A stretch of DNA of 24,507 nucleotides from CAYGHG01 sp964349515 (GTDB lineage: Bacteria > Oederibacteriota > PGYV01 > CAYGHG01). Below, piece by piece: positions 14,885 to 22,797 of this stretch. Each line of letters starts with the position of its first letter. The stretch's first letter is position 1. The translations under genes and the position numbers were made by a program. The DNA is taken from the NCBI GenBank assembly GCA_964349515.1, contig CAYGHG010000032.1:1-24507 (forward strand), given 5' to 3'. The notes under the pieces were generated by a model that worked only from the letters and a program-made list of their open reading frames with translations, ran no database searches and had not been told where the DNA came from.

Positions 14885-15493
14885 ATGGCAACAGCAAAAG
14901 CGCCGGCAGGCGGGTTTGACCTGAAGAATATCAGGCTCACTAAAGAGCAGCAGAACATACTGATTGTTGCCGTTGTCCTCGTAGGGGGAATTACCTACGC
15001 TTATATCAATTTTCTTTTTCAGCCTAATGTAACGGCGATTAAGGCAAAAACCCAGCAGCTTCAGCAGAAGTCAAAAGATCTTCAGGACGCGAGGCAGATG
15101 GCGGGAAGTTACGCGGAATTTGTGAAGAAAGCCGAATTTATAAACAGAAAAGTTGATTTTATAAACCGCAGGCTCCCGGTTGATCTGCAAATATCGGACA
15201 CCATAAGGGAGGTAACGAGAAAAGCCACCGAGGCAAATATAGGCATACTTAACTTTGAGCCGGGCAATACAATTAAAAAAGGCGGGTACTCGGAAATAAA
15301 AATAATTGCAACTTTTGAGACAAATTACGGGGATCTGGGAAAATTCATAACTAATCTGGGATATATTGAGCGGATGACATCGGCTTCCAATATCAGGGTT
15401 ACTTCGGCTTTAACCAGCGGAAGCGCATCACCGAACACTGTATTGGTGGCAATGGAACTGAAAATTTACTCTTTTGCGGAAGGGGGTAAATAG
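14885..15493 (+). CDS. pilO: Type IV pilus alignment protein PilO
   Basis: PilO forms the inner-membrane alignment complex with PilN and PilP. The 202-aa protein has a short cytoplasmic N-terminus, one transmembrane helix (about residues 24-45), a coiled coil rich in Gln/Lys (about 50-85) and a periplasmic ferredoxin-like domain. The typical FINRRLPVDLQISD segment and the GDLGKFITNLGYIERM segment can be seen. AAAGGAGGG (14872-14880) precedes the ATG. It lies between pilN and pilP with short gaps, which supports the call more than any single motif. Confidence 0.9.
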   Translation: MATAKAPAGGFDLKNIRLTKEQQNILIVAVVLVGGITYAYINFLFQPNVTAIKAKTQQLQQKSKDLQDARQMAGSYAEFVKKAEFINRKVDFINRRLPVDLQISDTIREVTRKATEANIGILNFEPGNTIKKGGYSEIKIIATFETNYGDLGKFITNLGYIERMTSASNIRVTSALTSGSASPNTVLVAMELKIYSFAEGGK

Positions 15494-15497
15494 TTTT

Positions 15498-15974
15498 ATG
15501 TTGAAAAAAACCCCGGGAAAATATATAATAAAAATATTAATAGGCTGCATTTTGCCGGTTTGGCTTTGCGGAAACCTGTTTTCAAACCAGGAAACAGACG
15601 AACTGACAGTGAGGCCGGCATATATTTTTACAAACAAGGGCGGGCGAGACCCTTTTTCGCCGAGGTATATGGCTCAACCTATTCCCGCTTTTGTAAAGAT
15701 TGACATAACTTCACTTGCGCTGCTCGGGGTTACCGAGACAAACGGCATGCAGGCGGCGCTGTTTGTGAATAAAACAGGGCAGTCTGTGGGGTTTGTATTT
15801 ATGAACGGAAAAATGTACGGGGATAATGATGAGGAAATAACCGGAATATCCGGGGAAATAAGAAACCATAGCGAAGTTCTGCTGCTGCAGGGAGACAGGG
15901 AAGTGCTTTATACGATCACCCCGCAGTTAAACTCGCTGAACATAAGGCCGACAGACACGGGCGCGGTAAAATAA
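15498..15974 (+). CDS. pilP: Type IV pilus assembly protein PilP-like
   Basis: PilP is a periplasmic protein connecting the PilN/PilO pair to the PilQ secretin. This 158-aa protein has a basic start, a hydrophobic segment (about residues 9-30), a short linker and a compact domain. The PilP hallmark GGRDPFSP is present, followed by a beta-rich part (LALLGVTE, AALFVNKTGQSVGFVF). PilP is usually a lipoprotein. Here LIGC at 14-17 fits a lipobox, but the hydrophobic part in front of it is short and continues past the cysteine, so lipidation is uncertain and a membrane anchor is possible. The frame is open from 15474, inside pilO; the ATG at 15498 fits better. G-rich sequence at 15480-15486 is the only ribosome site. 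Confidence 0.85.
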   Translation: MLKKTPGKYIIKILIGCILPVWLCGNLFSNQETDELTVRPAYIFTNKGGRDPFSPRYMAQPIPAFVKIDITSLALLGVTETNGMQAALFVNKTGQSVGFVFMNGKMYGDNDEEITGISGEIRNHSEVLLLQGDREVLYTITPQLNSLNIRPTDTGAVK

Positions 15975-16000
15975 AAATAAGGGCAGAACAAGGAGGCACG

Positions 16001-18325
16001 ATGAAATTATTTGAAAGGACGGCAGCTTTGGCGGTAGTAGTAATGCTTTTTATCGCAGTTGCCCCTTTTATTTCGGCCGAGGATGACTTTATTACGGTAG
16101 CTCCTGTCGAGAAAAAAGAAACAGGCACCCTTTTTGAAGAAGCAAATGTAGAAGCTAAAACTGTTCCTGCTCCCGCGGCGGTTAAAGTTGCCGCTGCTGT
16201 TTCAAGAGCTTCCATAGACAGGATCGTGACTGTTGATTTAAATGACACTGTCGAAATCAGGATATTTACAACTTCTGACGTTAAGTATAAGGCCACAGAT
16301 TTGGTCCCTCCTCCCGGACACAGGGTTTTGGTTCAGCTTTCGGACTGCAGCGTGAAAAATCAGACCATAGCTGCCGGTAAAGGCAGCGTGATTAGGGTAA
16401 GGACGGCCCCTCATGACACAACCGCGTGGGTAGTCGTTGATCTGTCAGAAAAACAGAAATGGACCATAAAGAAGGACGGTAACAGGATAACGCTCAGTGT
16501 TGCAAAGAACAAGCCTGTTGCAGCAAAGCCCGCACCGGCTAAAAAAGCGGCCGAGCCTGAAATGCCGGCGGTAAGCCAGGGTTCAATGATATACAGAATT
16601 GTCGATATAGCCGCCAAAGACATTAAAAATAAGACCAGGGTAATAATAACAACGGACGGGCCGGTCAAGTACAGGCTGAAAAAGGATGCTGAAAATAAAA
16701 ATCTTGTGATAAACGTGATTGATGCTGTATCAATCTGGAAAAAAGACAGCCTGACAGCCGACGGCGGGCCGTTTAGGAAGATTACGGTCAGCGAGAACAG
16801 CCGTGACAAAATGGTTGACGTTAAAATAGACCTTGCTTCAAACGTACCTTATACTGTGACAAGAGACCAAAACCAGATTGTGATAGACCTTGAAGACACA
16901 ACACCGGCCGGAAAAAAACCGAGAAAGCAGCTCAACCTTTATCAGAAACTTTCCTTAAACGTGCAGGATGCCACTGTTTCGGGCGTATTGAGGCTGTTAT
17001 CCACACAGACCGGCTTTGAGTTTACTATCAGCCCTTCAGTGAATAATGCAGGGCCGGTTACAACAAGACAGGATGACCAGACCCTGGACACAATCTTAAG
17101 GGAAATACTAATACCGCAGGGGCTTTTTTATGAGGTGAGGAACAGCATAATAAAAGTCGGTTCGGTTGAAGAACTTAAATTAGAGCGCTCTATGGGAAAG
17201 AAACTGACAAAATTTTACTATCCTAAAACAATGACAGCCGAAAACCTTAAAAAACTTCTGGATATGCAGCTTACTAAAAACCCGATAATTGACGCGGCTT
17301 TGCTCGTTGACAATGAAAGGGGTAATAACAGAGTAATGATTGTAGCCATTGAAGAGGATGTTGACTCTATTATGGGAATGATTGCAAGCGTTGACGCGGG
17401 CGGAAGTTTTGATTCGGACAGTGAGTATGAAGGCGGATATAAGACAAAAGTCTTTAAACTGCAGTATGCCGGACCTTCGGATATTCAGCTTACAATCAGG
17501 GAACTATTAAGTGCTGATGGAAAACTTCAGCTTGACGAAAGGACCGGAAGCCTGATTGTGACTGATGCGGTTTCCTACCTTAGGAAAGTTGAAGCTGTAA
17601 TAAAAAAACTGGATGTCCGCATACCTCAGGTAATGATAGAGGCAAAGCTCTATGAGATAAACGTAAATGCTGCAAGAAACCTGGGGGTTCGCTGGTCTGC
17701 CGAGTCGGGTGGAAACGAGCCCTACATAAAAGGTGATTCAAGCCCTCTGCCGATAATCGGCGCGGGACAGCTCATAGTCGGAATGGTTCAGAACGGCTTT
17801 AAGATCAATGCAATTCTTGACGCGCTTGAGAGCAAAAGCGACGCTACACTGCTGTCGGCTCCAAAAATAACAGTGGAAAACAACAAGCAGGCGAAAATCT
17901 CAACGATTAGAAAGACCTACTACGAGACTACCACCATACAGGAGCAGCCGAATTCAGCCCCTATAATATCTCAAAATTACAATGAAATTGACCTTCCTAT
18001 AGAGCTTACTGTTTCGCCGAAAATTACCGATAATAATCAGATAAATATGAATGTAAGCATAATGGTTTCTAAGATTCTTTCGGCCACCACCAGCGCGGGC
18101 CCTCCTGATACCTCATCGCAGAGTGCTACCACTATGGTTACAGGGAGAAATAACGAAACAATTGTAATAGGCGGGCTAATAAGCGAGCGGCTTGTGAATC
18201 AGGAGGAAAAGGTACCTATATTAGGGGATATACCTATTTTAGGAATGCTTTTCAGGGGTACAAAACAGAGCAAAGACTCAGTGGAGCTTGTGGTATTCCT
18301 GACTCCTTCGATACTGGAAGAATAG
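16001..18325 (+). CDS. pilQ: Type IV pilus secretin PilQ
   Basis: PilQ forms the outer-membrane gate through which the pilus passes. The 774-aa precursor has a signal peptide (cleavage likely after FISA, residue 26). Two AMIN-type beta domains that usually bind peptidoglycan follow (about 66-168 and 195-305), separated by an Ala/Pro/Lys-rich linker. Next come an STN-like domain (about 313-390, LSLNVQDATVSGVLRLLSTQ), a NolW/secretin N domain and the C-terminal secretin barrel (about 600-772). The barrel shows the signature VPILGDIPILGMLFRG and ends with ELVVFLTPSI. AGGAGG at 15991-15996 sets the ATG. It is 26 bases after pilP and 21 bases before aroC, with no terminator between. No pilotin lipoprotein is seen nearby. 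Confidence 0.95.
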   Translation: MKLFERTAALAVVVMLFIAVAPFISAEDDFITVAPVEKKETGTLFEEANVEAKTVPAPAAVKVAAAVSRASIDRIVTVDLNDTVEIRIFTTSDVKYKATDLVPPPGHRVLVQLSDCSVKNQTIAAGKGSVIRVRTAPHDTTAWVVVDLSEKQKWTIKKDGNRITLSVAKNKPVAAKPAPAKKAAEPEMPAVSQGSMIYRIVDIAAKDIKNKTRVIITTDGPVKYRLKKDAENKNLVINVIDAVSIWKKDSLTADGGPFRKITVSENSRDKMVDVKIDLASNVPYTVTRDQNQIVIDLEDTTPAGKKPRKQLNLYQKLSLNVQDATVSGVLRLLSTQTGFEFTISPSVNNAGPVTTRQDDQTLDTILREILIPQGLFYEVRNSIIKVGSVEELKLERSMGKKLTKFYYPKTMTAENLKKLLDMQLTKNPIIDAALLVDNERGNNRVMIVAIEEDVDSIMGMIASVDAGGSFDSDSEYEGGYKTKVFKLQYAGPSDIQLTIRELLSADGKLQLDERTGSLIVTDAVSYLRKVEAVIKKLDVRIPQVMIEAKLYEINVNAARNLGVRWSAESGGNEPYIKGDSSPLPIIGAGQLIVGMVQNGFKINAILDALESKSDATLLSAPKITVENNKQAKISTIRKTYYETTTIQEQPNSAPIISQNYNEIDLPIELTVSPKITDNNQINMNVSIMVSKILSATTSAGPPDTSSQSATTMVTGRNNETIVIGGLISERLVNQEEKVPILGDIPILGMLFRGTKQSKDSVELVVFLTPSILEE

Positions 18326-18346
18326 AAAAGGGCCGCGGTTAATTTC

Positions 18347-19516
18347 ATGAGGTTTCTGACCGCGGGAGAGTCGCACGGAAAAGGGCTCGTTATAGTAATA
18401 GACGGAGTACCTTCGCACATTAAAATTTCGAAAAAAAACCTTGATAATATTTTATCTTCCCGGCAGAAAGGCTACGGCCGCGGCGGCAGGCAAAAAATAG
18501 AAACCGATTCTGTTGAAATATTAGGCGGCGTACGCCACGGCGAGACCACCGGTGCGCCTCTTGCCTTTCTGATTAATAACCGCGATTCAGATAACTGGGC
18601 GGGTATTATGTCATCTGAACCTTACCATGGTTCCTATACTCAGTTAAACGTGCCGAGGCCCGGCCACGCAGACCTACCCGGAGGCATGAAATACGGCCAT
18701 AAGGATTTTAGAAACGTCCTGGAAAGGGCGAGCGCAAGAGAAACCGCAGCGCGAATACTCTCAGGCGCGGTAGGCGCCGCGATACTTGAAGAATTTGGCA
18801 TAACAGCAGAGGGTTTTGTGGTAACTATAGGAAAAACCTTTTGTGATTTTGAAGGCACTCCTGAAGAAATAAAAAAAGCCCTGCGAAAAACCGATCCGGA
18901 TGAAAAATACAGCCTGCGCATGGCGTCAAAACCGGCGGTGCAGAAAGCCAAAGCGGAAATTGATAACGCGGTTAAAAAAGGTGATACGCTTGGAGGCGTC
19001 ATAAAAGTCGTAACTTCAAAGCTTCCTCCGGGCATTGGCAGCTACACGCAGTGGGACAGGAAACTGGATGCCAAAATTGCAGCTGGAATAATGTCGCTTC
19101 AGGCTGTAAAAGGGGTTGAGTTTGGCGCGGGATTTGAATATGCATCCAAAAAAGGCTCTGAATCGCACGATATGATTTACCGTTCGCCAAAGGCGGGATA
19201 TTTCAGGAAAACAAACAATTCAGGGGGAATAGAGGGCGGCATGACAAACGGCGAAGCTGTGGTGTTAAAAGCAGCTGTAAAGCCTATAGCGACAGTAAGG
19301 GCCGGAGTCGAATCCGTAAACGCGCTTACGCATAAAAAAGTAAAGACTGTATATGAAAGGTCGGACACCTGCGCTGTGCCTGCGGCGGCGCTGATTGCCT
19401 GCTCGATCACCCAATACCATATCGCGGATGCGTTTTGTGAAAAATTCGGCTCTGACTCAATGGCTGAAATAAGCCGGAATTACAAGTCGTACTTAAAGGA
19501 TATCAAGGGATACTGA
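18347..19516 (+). CDS. aroC: Chorismate synthase
   Basis: AroC converts 5-enolpyruvylshikimate-3-phosphate to chorismate using reduced FMN, the last step of the shikimate pathway. The 389-aa length is typical. Family motifs are GESHGKGL (from residue 7), GYGRGGRQ, VRHGETTGAPL, RPGHADLPGGMKYG, ERASARETAAR, and GGIEGGMTNGEAV near the C-terminus. The ATG at 18347 gives the expected N-terminus (MRFLTAGESHG). No clear Shine-Dalgarno is next to it, so translation may depend on coupling to pilQ. Its stop TGA shares one base with the aroK ATG (TGATG), so aroC, aroK and aroB are translationally linked. Confidence 0.96.
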   Translation: MRFLTAGESHGKGLVIVIDGVPSHIKISKKNLDNILSSRQKGYGRGGRQKIETDSVEILGGVRHGETTGAPLAFLINNRDSDNWAGIMSSEPYHGSYTQLNVPRPGHADLPGGMKYGHKDFRNVLERASARETAARILSGAVGAAILEEFGITAEGFVVTIGKTFCDFEGTPEEIKKALRKTDPDEKYSLRMASKPAVQKAKAEIDNAVKKGDTLGGVIKVVTSKLPPGIGSYTQWDRKLDAKIAAGIMSLQAVKGVEFGAGFEYASKKGSESHDMIYRSPKAGYFRKTNNSGGIEGGMTNGEAVVLKAAVKPIATVRAGVESVNALTHKKVKTVYERSDTCAVPAAALIACSITQYHIADAFCEKFGSDSMAEISRNYKSYLKDIKGY

Positions 19517-20025
19517 TGGGAAACCTGGTGCTTACAGGCTTTATGGGCAGCGGAAAAACATCCGTATCAAAAGAGCTTTCAAAACTCACCGGAATGAAAG
19601 CCGTGGACACAGACCAAATGGTTGAAAAAAAATCAGGAAAAAAAATCAGCCGCATATTTGCCGAAAAAGGCGAGGAGTATTTCAGGGGGCTTGAAAGCGC
19701 GGCCGCGAAAAAGGCAGCGTCAATGAAAAATGTTATTATAGCCACCGGCGGCGGGATAATTAAGAAACCGGAAAATATTAAAGCCCTGAGAAAAACAGGA
19801 ACGGTTATTTTTCTGAAGAATTCATTTGCAGTATCAGCTAAAAGGCTTAAAAATAAAAAAGACAGGCCACTTTTCATGCAGGACAAGATCGGGCAGGCAA
19901 GGGAGCTTTACAAGGGCAGGCTGCCCCTTTACATAAAACAGGCTGATATCATAATAAACACGGACAGGAAAACAATCAGGCAGGCCGCGGAAGAGATAAT
20001 AAGAAAAACGGCAGGTGATAAATGA
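19516..20025 (+). CDS. aroK: Shikimate kinase
   Basis: AroK phosphorylates shikimate at the 3-hydroxyl using ATP. The 169-aa protein has Walker A GFMGSGKT (8-15), the shikimate-binding D33 in VDTDQM, R57 in FRGLES and the GGG motif in ATGGGII (78-80). The lid arginine region is KDRPLF. The ATG overlaps the aroC stop by one base, and the stop overlaps the aroB start by four bases. In proteobacteria aroK and aroB commonly follow pilQ or hofQ; here aroC is placed in between. Confidence 0.95.
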   Translation: MGNLVLTGFMGSGKTSVSKELSKLTGMKAVDTDQMVEKKSGKKISRIFAEKGEEYFRGLESAAAKKAASMKNVIIATGGGIIKKPENIKALRKTGTVIFLKNSFAVSAKRLKNKKDRPLFMQDKIGQARELYKGRLPLYIKQADIIINTDRKTIRQAAEEIIRKTAGDK

Positions 20026-21113
20026 AGCAGGTAAGGGTAAGGCTCGCGCGAAACCCGTATACGGTGTATTGCGGAGCAGGTGTCATAAATGAAACCGGAA
20101 ATATTCTGAAAGGGAAAATAGAGGGCAAGAGTGTTGTGATTGTCAGTAACGCAAAGGTTTACGGCCTCTATGGGAAACAGCTGGAAAAAAGTATTAAAAA
20201 AGCGGGTTTCACAAGCAGCCTGTTTTTGATGGGGGACGGCGAGAAGTATAAAACAATTCAAAGCGTTGAAAAAATATGCGGTTTTTGCGCGAGGGCCGGG
20301 CTTGACAGGTACGGCGCCGTAATAGCTTTAGGCGGGGGGGTAACCGGCGATACGGCGGGTTTTGCAGCAGGCGTTTATATGAGGGGTGTGCCGGTTGTGC
20401 AGGTGCCGACGACGCTTTTGGCTCAGGTTGACAGTTCGGTGGGAGGAAAGACAGGCGTTGATTTGAAAGAGGGAAAAAATCTTGCCGGGGTTTTTCACCA
20501 GCCTCTTTTCGTGGCAGCTGACAGTACTGTTTTAAGAACGCTGCCTGAAAGGGAGTTTTTGAGCGGGCTTGCAGAGTCGATAAAGCACGGTTTCATAATG
20601 GACAGGGCGCTTTACGAGTTTACCGGAATAAACAGGACAAAGATATTAGGCAGGGACCCGGGTATCCTTTCATCCCTTGTAGCAATGAATGCCGCGGATA
20701 AGGCTTCGATAGTGGAGCGCGATGAACTGGAAACAACGGGGCTAAGGGCGATTCTTAATTATGGTCATACTATCGGGCATGCTATAGAGTCTGCAATGAA
20801 TTACAGAGGAATAATGCACGGTGAGGCTGTTGCCGCCGGAATGGCTATGGCAGCCGGGCTTTCTTACAGGCTGGGGGTATGCCCGAGAGCAGACTATGAG
20901 GCTCAAATTAAAATGCTAAAATCGTTTAATTTAATCAAACCCTTAAGGAAAATTAAAAAGAGCCTTATTTTAAAAAGAATGTTAAATGATAAAAAAATGA
21001 AAAATGGTAAAATAAGATTTATATTGACAAAGAAAATTGGCTGTGCTACCTTAATAGAAAATATTGAAAATACAGCAATAAAGAGGGAACTTGATATTTT
21101 TTTGTCACCATAA
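20022..21113 (+). CDS. aroB: 3-Dehydroquinate synthase
   Basis: AroB cyclises DAHP to 3-dehydroquinate using NAD and a divalent metal, an early shikimate step. The 363-aa protein has GDGEKYKT, the NAD-binding ALGGGVTGDTAGF (GGGVTGD at 104-110), PTTLLAQVDSSVGGKTG (from 129) and metal/active-site blocks NYGHTIGHAIE (H249) and MHGEAV (H266). The start overlaps the aroK stop (ATGA). The last 60-70 codons are markedly richer in A/T and Lys than the rest, but they keep the family's C-terminal pattern (DKKMKNGKIRFIL), so this looks like normal drift. The TPR-Roadblock gene starts 24 bases later. Confidence 0.95.
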   Translation: MKQVRVRLARNPYTVYCGAGVINETGNILKGKIEGKSVVIVSNAKVYGLYGKQLEKSIKKAGFTSSLFLMGDGEKYKTIQSVEKICGFCARAGLDRYGAVIALGGGVTGDTAGFAAGVYMRGVPVVQVPTTLLAQVDSSVGGKTGVDLKEGKNLAGVFHQPLFVAADSTVLRTLPEREFLSGLAESIKHGFIMDRALYEFTGINRTKILGRDPGILSSLVAMNAADKASIVERDELETTGLRAILNYGHTIGHAIESAMNYRGIMHGEAVAAGMAMAAGLSYRLGVCPRADYEAQIKMLKSFNLIKPLRKIKKSLILKRMLNDKKMKNGKIRFILTKKIGCATLIENIENTAIKRELDIFLSP

Positions 21114-21137
21114 GGCGGCATAAGGAGGGTTTTTTTA

Positions 21138-22418
21138 ATGGCTGATGCCATGGCGGAGATAGAAGAGCTAAAGAAGAAACTCGCGCAGAATCCCGATTCA
21201 ATGATTTTCATGCCGCTGGCTGACGCCTACAGAAAAGCCGGAATGCTTGATGAAGCCATTGAGGTATGTAAGGCCGGGTTAAACAAGCATTCGTCATATA
21301 CTTCCGCGCGGGTTGTTCTTGGCAGGATTTATTCAGAGAAGGAAATGGTTGAAGAGGCTATAGTTGAGCTTAAAAAGGCAGAGGCAAATGACTCTGATAA
21401 CCTGATGGTCCACTCAATGCTGGGGAATGCGTATCTCAAAAAAAAAATGTACGCAGACGCAGTCAGCCAGTTCCAGAAGTTTTTATCCCTGAACCCTGAA
21501 GACACCGAAATACAGGAAAAACTTCAGGAGGCGCTCTCTGCCAAACAGAATCCGGCGGCTGAAAAATCCAGGGATACTGCAAAAGCGGTTCCTGAAGCGC
21601 CGAAAATGGAAGAACAAAAAAAGGAAGAGAAAACGGAAGCCCCGAAAATTGACAGGCAGAAAAGCATAAAAGCAGCCGAACTTTATACGAAGAAAGAGGA
21701 ATTTGACAAGGCGATAGAGTTATACAGGGAGCTGCTTGACGAGGACGCTGAAAACATAATAATGCAGCAGAGGCTCCGGGAGGTTTACGACCTCCAGGAA
21801 AAAAAGGCAAAGAGAAACGCGGCAAAAGCCCAGCCTCAGCCGAGTGTTAAGGTTGACCCGGATAAGTTTAACACCGAGGATATACTTGATCTTATGAAAC
21901 AGGCTGTAGAAGATGACAGCCTGGAGAGTGAAGAGGCAAAAAAGCCGGAAACAAAGCCCGAAGAGAAGAAAGCGCCTGAAGCAAAACTGCCTGAGGTAAA
22001 GCCGGAAGAAAAAAAGGCAGAGCCCGCCAAACCGCAGGAAGTCAAAGCAGACGCTTCAAGAGGCAAACAGGTGGAGGCAATACTTAAAAAAATGGGCGAT
22101 GAAGTTGAAGGCATAGTAGGGACTTTCTTCCTGTTAAGAGACGGAACAATACTTGCAAGCGTGGTTCCGAAAAGTATAAATGAGGCAGAAACCGGAAGGC
22201 TGATTACTTCAATAGTAAATAAAACTGAAGAATCGGTAAAAAACATGAAGCAGGGGAAGTTGAACCAGGTGGTAATACAGGCGGAAAAAGGGCAGCTGCT
22301 TTTTACCGAGATAATGACCGGAGTGCTCTTTATGATCGGCGATGAGAATATAAATATGGGTAAGATGAAGCTTGTGCTGAAAAATGTTGTTGAGAGCATC
22401 AAAAAAGCGCTTAGCTAA
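21138..22418 (+). CDS. TPR-linker-Roadblock/LC7 fusion protein
   Basis: I do not know a named homologue. This 426-aa soluble protein has three consecutive TPR-like repeats (about residues 20-121; e.g. PLADAYRKAGMLDEAIEVCK, MLGNAYLKKKMYADAVSQFQ). A charged linker follows, then a further TPR-like hairpin (about 174-207). After that comes a long Lys/Glu/Pro low-complexity linker with repeats of the type KPEEKKAPEAKLPEVKPEE (about 270-310). The C-terminal domain (about 312-425) looks like Roadblock/LC7, with GTFFLLRDGTILAS, a helix, then VVIQAEKGQLLFTEI and VLFMIGDENINMGKMKL. Roadblock domains dimerise and often act on small Ras-like GTPases (e.g. MglB on MglA). The next gene is a lone Roadblock protein, so the two may pair. 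AAGGAGGG (21122-21129) supports the start. The role in pilus polarity or cell division is speculation. Confidence 0.75.
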   Translation: MADAMAEIEELKKKLAQNPDSMIFMPLADAYRKAGMLDEAIEVCKAGLNKHSSYTSARVVLGRIYSEKEMVEEAIVELKKAEANDSDNLMVHSMLGNAYLKKKMYADAVSQFQKFLSLNPEDTEIQEKLQEALSAKQNPAAEKSRDTAKAVPEAPKMEEQKKEEKTEAPKIDRQKSIKAAELYTKKEEFDKAIELYRELLDEDAENIIMQQRLREVYDLQEKKAKRNAAKAQPQPSVKVDPDKFNTEDILDLMKQAVEDDSLESEEAKKPETKPEEKKAPEAKLPEVKPEEKKAEPAKPQEVKADASRGKQVEAILKKMGDEVEGIVGTFFLLRDGTILASVVPKSINEAETGRLITSIVNKTEESVKNMKQGKLNQVVIQAEKGQLLFTEIMTGVLFMIGDENINMGKMKLVLKNVVESIKKALS

Positions 22419-22440
22419 AATAAGCGGAGGCTGTGATTAA

Positions 22441-22797
22441 ATGGATTTTAAGACACTTTTACAGAAACTTGTAGAGAATGTTGACGGTGCGATAGGCGCC
22501 GCTGTTATAGGTGACGACGGAATCGCCATAGACCAGTTCTCGGCGAAATCAGATTTTGACATAACCGCTGCGGGAGCAGAGTACTCAACTATCATAAGCA
22601 GCGCGAAGAAAGCCTCCACAAGCTTCGGGCTCGGCAAGACTACGGAAGTGCTGATATCAACTGAAAAAGCGACTATGATAATGATGACAGCCGGGGCGGG
22701 ATATTTCATAACTCTTGCGCTCAGCCTTGACGGCAACCTCGGAAGGGGCAGGCTGGAGCTCAAGAAATCTATCCCCGAGCTTGAAAAACTGCTATAA
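22441..22797 (+). CDS. Stand-alone Roadblock/LC7 (MglB-like) protein
   Basis: A 118-aa protein that is a single Roadblock/LC7 domain: helix one LLQKLVENVDGAIGAAVIG, the DDGIAID hairpin, a central helix, then the paired strands EVLISTEKATMIMM and YFITLALSLDGNLGRGRLEL and a last amphipathic helix. This matches the size and layout of bacterial MglB-type regulators, which dimerise and stimulate GTP hydrolysis by the Ras-like MglA in polarity systems of twitching bacteria. No MglA gene is in the window. GGAGG at 22426-22430 is ten bases from the ATG. Its stop is followed directly by the next ATG, with no spacer, so co-translation with the membrane protein is likely. Confidence 0.8.
   Translation: MDFKTLLQKLVENVDGAIGAAVIGDDGIAIDQFSAKSDFDITAAGAEYSTIISSAKKASTSFGLGKTTEVLISTEKATMIMMTAGAGYFITLALSLDGNLGRGRLELKKSIPELEKLL

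Noticed and set aside
21024..21052. TTGACA with a 17-base spacer near the end of aroB as a promoter for the Roadblock genes
   Set aside because: The -35 box is perfect, but the -10 (TACCTT) matches only half the consensus. The site is in the A/T-rich coding end of aroB, where chance matches are likely.
20920..21113. A/T-rich 3' end of aroB as a sign of foreign DNA or frameshift
   Set aside because: The frame stays open and the translated C-terminus keeps the usual AroB pattern, so ordinary compositional variation is enough.
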